DNA of 64,000 bases, from contig CM036629.1 of NCBI GenBank assembly GCA_020746105.1, positions 69,501 to 133,500 of the forward strand. Direction: 5' to 3'. This document shows positions 60,501 to 64,000 of the stretch, one piece after another (within the stretch, counting starts at the first letter, position 1; every line of letters begins with the position of its first letter). The notes under the pieces were generated by a model. It had not been told where the DNA came from and made no database searches. It worked only from the letters and a program-made list of their open reading frames with translations. This DNA comes from Trogon surrucura (Eukaryota > Chordata > Aves > Trogoniformes > Trogonidae). The position numbers and the translations under genes are program-made.

Positions 60501-62672
60501 CAGATGATCTCTAAGGTCCCTTCCAACCTAAGATGTTCTATGACTGCAGACCTGGCCCGAGCATCTGATGAAGAGCAGCTCCAGACCTGTGTCATGGCTT
60601 TTTCCTTGGTCTCAGTCCTGAAGGGGCTTTCCTTGGCACAAAGCACCTCCAAACACCAGTTTAGGCTAGTTTGTATGGCTGGCAGAGTGCTCTATTCTAT
60701 ATCTACACTATGACAGAAAGCATCTGTGAGTATAATGCCTGAAGAATGATACTAGCACATTTGTGGTTTAATGCTAGTTTGCAATGGCAGCAGGGAAATC
60801 CTTGATGTGGTCAAAAGGCAGTGTTAATTTTTCAAAAGATGGCAATAGAGGATATGGCCCTCAGAAATGTAAATATCTTGAGATCTATGAGCTACACGTA
60901 TGCCTGTGTCTCTGGCTCTCTCAGGCTCCCTGGCCTAATGCGGCAGGACTAAGAAAAAAACACAATCATTGCAGAATATTTACATGGTAACAGTAACCTC
61001 GGAGGGAGATCCATTTATCCCTTATCTTTATCTTAATCTTATCAAAGATCAGGGGAGGAGAGTTCAAGGAGACAGGTGAAACAGCTGTAGTAGATCACAG
61101 AATCACAGAATGTTAGGGGTTGGAAGGGACCTCAAAGATCATCTAGTCCAGTGCCCCTGCCAGAGCAGGATCACCTACAGCAGATCGCACAGGAACGCAT
61201 CCAGGCTGGTTTTGAATGACTCCAGAAAAGGAGACTCCACAACCTCCCTGGGCAGCCTGTGCCAGTGCTCTGTCACCCTCACAGTGAAAAAGTTTTTTCT
61301 AATGTTTTTGTGGAACCTTCTGTGTTCCAGCTTGTACCCATTGCCCCTTGTCCTGTCATTGGATGTCACTGAAAAGAGTCTGGCACCCTTCTCCTGACAC
61401 TCCCCCTTGACATATTTATAAACATTTATGAGATTACCCCTCAGCCTTCTCTTCTCCAAGCTAAAGAAACACAGATCCTTCAGCCTTTCCTCATAAGGGA
61501 GATGTTCCACTCCCTTAATCATCTCCGTGGCTCTGTGCTGGACTCTCTCCAGCAGTTCCCTGTCCCTCTTGAGCTGAGGGGCCCAGAACAGGACACAATA
61601 TTCCAGATGTGGCCTCACCAGGGCAGAGTAGAGGGGCAGGAGGACCTCTCTCGACCTACTTGCTACTCCCCTTCTAACACACCCCAGGATGCCATTGGCC
61701 TTCTTGGCCACGAGGGCACACTGCTGGCTCATGGTCACCCTGCTGTCCACTAGAACCCCCAGGTCCCCTTCCCCTGTGCTGCTCTCCAGCAGATCAGTCC
61801 CCAACCTATACTGGCACATAGGGTTATTCTTTCCCAAGTGCAAGACTCTACACTCGCCCTTGTTGAACTTCATTAGATTTCTCCCCGCCCAGCCCTCCAG
61901 CCTGTCTAAGTCTCTCTGAATAGCAGCACAGCCTTCTAGTGTGTCAGCCACTCCTCCCAGCTTTGTGTCATCAGCAAACTTGCTGTGACAACACTCTCTA
62001 ATCCCATATCCAGGTTATTGATGAATACGTTGAAAAGCAATGGTCCCAGCACTGACCCCTGAGGGACCCCACTAGATACAGGCTGCCAACTAGACTCTGC
62101 CCCATTGACTACAACTCTCTGACTTGTTCCCTTCAACCAATTAGCAACCCACCTAACTACCCGGTCATCCAGACCACACTTCCTCAGTTTAGCTATGATG
62201 ATGCTGTGGGAGACACTGTCAAATGCCTTGCTGATATCCAGATAGATCACATCCACTGTATGGCCACCATCCATCCACCTGGTTATGTCTTCATAAAAGG
62301 CTATCGAGTTGGTCAAACATGACTTCCCCTTGGTGAAGCCATGCAACATAACAACATAACAATGCACAACTTCGTGCTGTAAACGTCTCCTTATCCAACA
62401 GACTCTTAACACGTCACCCTACTTACTGTTTGTCAATGCTTTGTCTTAAGCAGCTCAGGTTGTTTGGCTCTAATTGAAGGTCGAATGGCATGAAATCTTG
62501 GAAGCTGTCTACCATTCACATATAGTCTCAACTTCTTTTGCATTTTTTTTGCCTGGGATTGCTTTTCTTGAAGGGAAAGTATGTAGCATGGACACTCAGC
62601 TGATGTGTTGATGACCTTTTCACACACTGCTATCTTTCTCATACAGATGCCTCCCCTCTGACAGACTTTGTC
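51585..62672 (-). CDS. unrecognised multi-exon gene: cysteine-rich single-pass membrane protein (5' end missing)
   Basis: Function unknown and I do not recognise the family. Nine exons join in phase on the minus strand: 62513-62672, 59988-60052, 59794-59881, 57056-57201, 55956-56055, 54830-54948, 53821-54098, 52175-52304, 51585-51926. Together they total 1428 bases, 475 codons plus TAG. Acceptors are good (TCCACTGCCCAG, CCTCATTTTCACAG, TTTCCTCTATAG, TTGTCTCTGCAG, CTTCTTCTCCAG) and donors are GT. The ectodomain is cysteine-rich ([44 protein letters not shown] and [13 protein letters not shown]) with N-glycosylation sequons (NTS, NLT, NGS, NVT). Near the end a hydrophobic segment [16 protein letters not shown] is followed by CNCCLRN and a tail of about 65 residues, suggesting a type I membrane protein. 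The 52174 donor and the 60052 acceptor are the least certain. No start exon was found. Confidence 0.6.
57985..59263 (+). mobile_element. CR1 LINE 3' part, plus orientation
   Basis: Forward pieces encode CR1 ORF2 from the [18 protein letters not shown]-like region near 57990 through a 234-codon frame at 58341-59045 ([40 protein letters not shown]). The 3' UTR ends in GGTCCCTTCCAACTCAAGCC and ATTCTGTGATTCTATGATAA at 59263. It lies inside an intron of the unrecognised gene at 51585-62672, between the exons at 57056 and 59794, antisense to it. Confidence 0.9.
60440..60543 (+). mobile_element. short CR1 3' tail
   Basis: GGACTGGATCAGATGATCTC, TAAGGTCCCTTCCAACCTAA and GATGTTCTATGAC form the last part of a CR1. 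It lies in the intron upstream of the exon at 59988-60052 of the unrecognised gene. Confidence 0.75.
61094..62344 (-). mobile_element. CR1 LINE 3' part, minus orientation, fairly young
   Basis: It starts on the plus strand with GATCACAGAATCACAGAATG. Minus frames at 61175-61951 (258 codons, RT C-terminal region, ending [13 protein letters not shown]) and 61936-62412 (RT core, [20 protein letters not shown]) are open, with one frame change between them. The copy is truncated at about 62344, where AACATAACAACATAACAATG begins. Very close in sequence to the copies at 4389-5400 and 22230-25414, so these belong to one recently active subfamily. It lies in an intron of the unrecognised gene, in the same orientation. 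Confidence 0.92.
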
Positions 62673-64000
62673 CTGGGCAGTGGAAGGAGAGGCAATGAGA
62701 TGCCTACAGAACCTGGCAGGAGGTCTGGCAGCACGTAATCTAGAGCTGCCTCGCTTTTCCTCTCATTGGGGAGGTAGGGTTGACCCATGCATCCCTGTTC
62801 TGCAGGAGGACAGGTGAACAGAGCTGCAGCTGAGGACACAGGGCACTCCACATCACCCCTCTGGCAGTTTCCAAACCAGCTCCTGAGCTGCTCCCGTGGG
62901 CGATACTGTCTCTTGACTGCACAGGCACTCCTGTTTCCATGTAATGAACAGACATCAGTTTCTTGTTCCTTTTTGGAGGTGACGTATTCAGTAGTCAGTA
63001 ACCCTGGCACTGCTGACATGGCGTGAACGCCCTGTACATGAACATTTCATAGGCTGCCACCCCTTTGTTCACCACTGCAGCGGATAAACGGCTGACTGCC
63101 CCAGCCTTGAAAGCTGAGGCACCAGCGTGTGTCACAGCCAGCTCTGCAGCAGCGTGCAACAGCACCCACCATGCCACTGGAGGCTGTGGAGAGGGGGTGG
63201 CTGTGAGGGCTAACAGGCTGGTGCGGACTGGGCTGCTCTGCTGGGGGTCATGGGCCACCACAGTGAGCTTCCAGCGTCAGCTAGGCAGGAGTGGCCAGCT
63301 CTGGTCTGTGCCAGGCTCACGGGGCCATCCTGCCCTTGGGGGCTGGCGGGTACAGGGCCTGGGCAGCCGGTGGCTAGGCAGAGGCAGGCTAGGCACCATG
63401 GGCTGACCCACATGGCAGCCAAGCCAGACCTGGAACATTTCTAGGTATTGCAGGTACTGGTGTGTCAGAATGTTTATTAATAAAAAAGTCACAATAACTT
63501 ACTCCCTTTGTTGCACAAAGGGCTCAGTATAAAGAGCTCTGGCCTCCTAAGGTAACACGGGTGAGAGGTGGGTGCTTTTCTCTTGTCCTCCGAGATAGCG
63601 GCCTTCTCCTGTCCCCAAGGGGAAGCGCAGCCAGCACTGGAGCTGCCGGCCCAGGAGCAACCACCTGCCCATGCCTGCAGCTGGTTCGCAGACAACACAG
63701 ACCAACAGAGGGTGTGGAGACCATGGGCGCTGGATGCCACAGGGCGTGCAAGCTGCAGTGGAGGAAGAGAGAGAGAGGTGTCTGCTTCTTCCCATAGTGC
63801 TGAGGGGTCTGTGGAGAACAAAAGGTGAAGCAGCAGGACAGCAGCTGCTTGCAGGCAGGGGGGTGTGGGGCTGGCTGGAAGGAGCCCTGCCTGCCCAGCT
63901 CCTGCCTCACACAAGGTCTAGCCCTGCAGAGGCAGGAGGCCAGCTGTGGCTACTTGTCACATTCCAGATCCTGGGCCCCCTCAGCACCCTGGTAGTGCAT
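62673..64000. other. GC-moderate region upstream of the unrecognised gene's first identified exon
   Basis: A minus-strand frame at 62639-63019 stays open for 126 codons and contains a cysteine-bearing stretch (VCSLHGNRSACAVKRQYR, then WFGNCQRGDVECP). It may include an earlier exon of the unrecognised gene, but I found no donor with the required phase. The remaining sequence has overlapping open frames on both strands (63489-63914 and others) without recognisable content. Confidence 0.35.

Noticed and set aside
62513-62672. Beta-defensin (the CQRGGIC..C..C pattern)
   Set aside because: Cysteine spacing does not fit the avian beta-defensin pattern: there is no adjacent CC pair at the end. The exon also continues into a long lysine-rich stretch and splices onward.
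63489-63914. Long overlapping frames near the right edge
   Set aside because: They are open on both strands in several frames, Leu/Pro/Ala-rich, with no family match. Probably due to base composition.

Overview
The window is nuclear DNA from a bird. It is packed with CR1 LINEs, mostly 5'-truncated copies with the usual avian tail, and it also carries solo LTRs of avian ERV type. Two SINEs join a tRNA-Ile-like head to a CR1-like tail, an arrangement described from the zebra finch (TguSINE1). That points towards a passerine or another neoavian bird, but only weakly. Host genes have small exons and AT-rich introns, and the promoters are CpG-rich.

The first 45 kb carry a compact housekeeping cluster in the same order as human 16q23. 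The last coding exon of GABARAPL2 (+) lies at 1381-1471. All nine coding exons of ADAT1 (-) lie at 11256-29987, and their phases join into a 500-residue tRNA adenosine deaminase. All fourteen coding exons of KARS1 (-) lie at 30612-41161 and give a 590-residue cytosolic lysyl-tRNA synthetase, with an extra exon at 40927-41038 that would give a mitochondrial form. TERF2IP/RAP1 (+) lies at 41297-45381 (three exons, 356 residues). KARS1 and TERF2IP are head to head with only 135 bases between start codons. ADAT1 starts about 0.6 kb after the KARS1 stop. Two of the genes act on tRNA and one on telomeres. Their closeness looks like shared housekeeping promoters rather than a pathway.

From 45 to 64 kb lie an intact single-exon N-acetylglucosamine 6-O-sulfotransferase (CHST5/CHST6 type, -) at 48881-50020 and, upstream of it on the same strand, a set of nine phase-compatible exons between 51585 and 62672. 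These would encode at least 475 residues of a cysteine-rich, single-pass membrane protein that I do not recognise. This is the most interesting part of the window.

Much of the remaining sequence is repeat: CR1 copies at about 3.5, 4.4, 9.4, 17.6, 22-25.5, 34.6, 42.3-44.6, 46.9, 58-59.3 and 61.1-62.3 kb, several short CR1 tails, two solo LTRs (about 2.4-3.4 and 7.0-7.5 kb), two SINEs and a GC-rich minisatellite in a KARS1 intron. All exon coordinates come from reading splice sites and reading frames by eye and comparing the peptides with remembered vertebrate families. No alignment was run.
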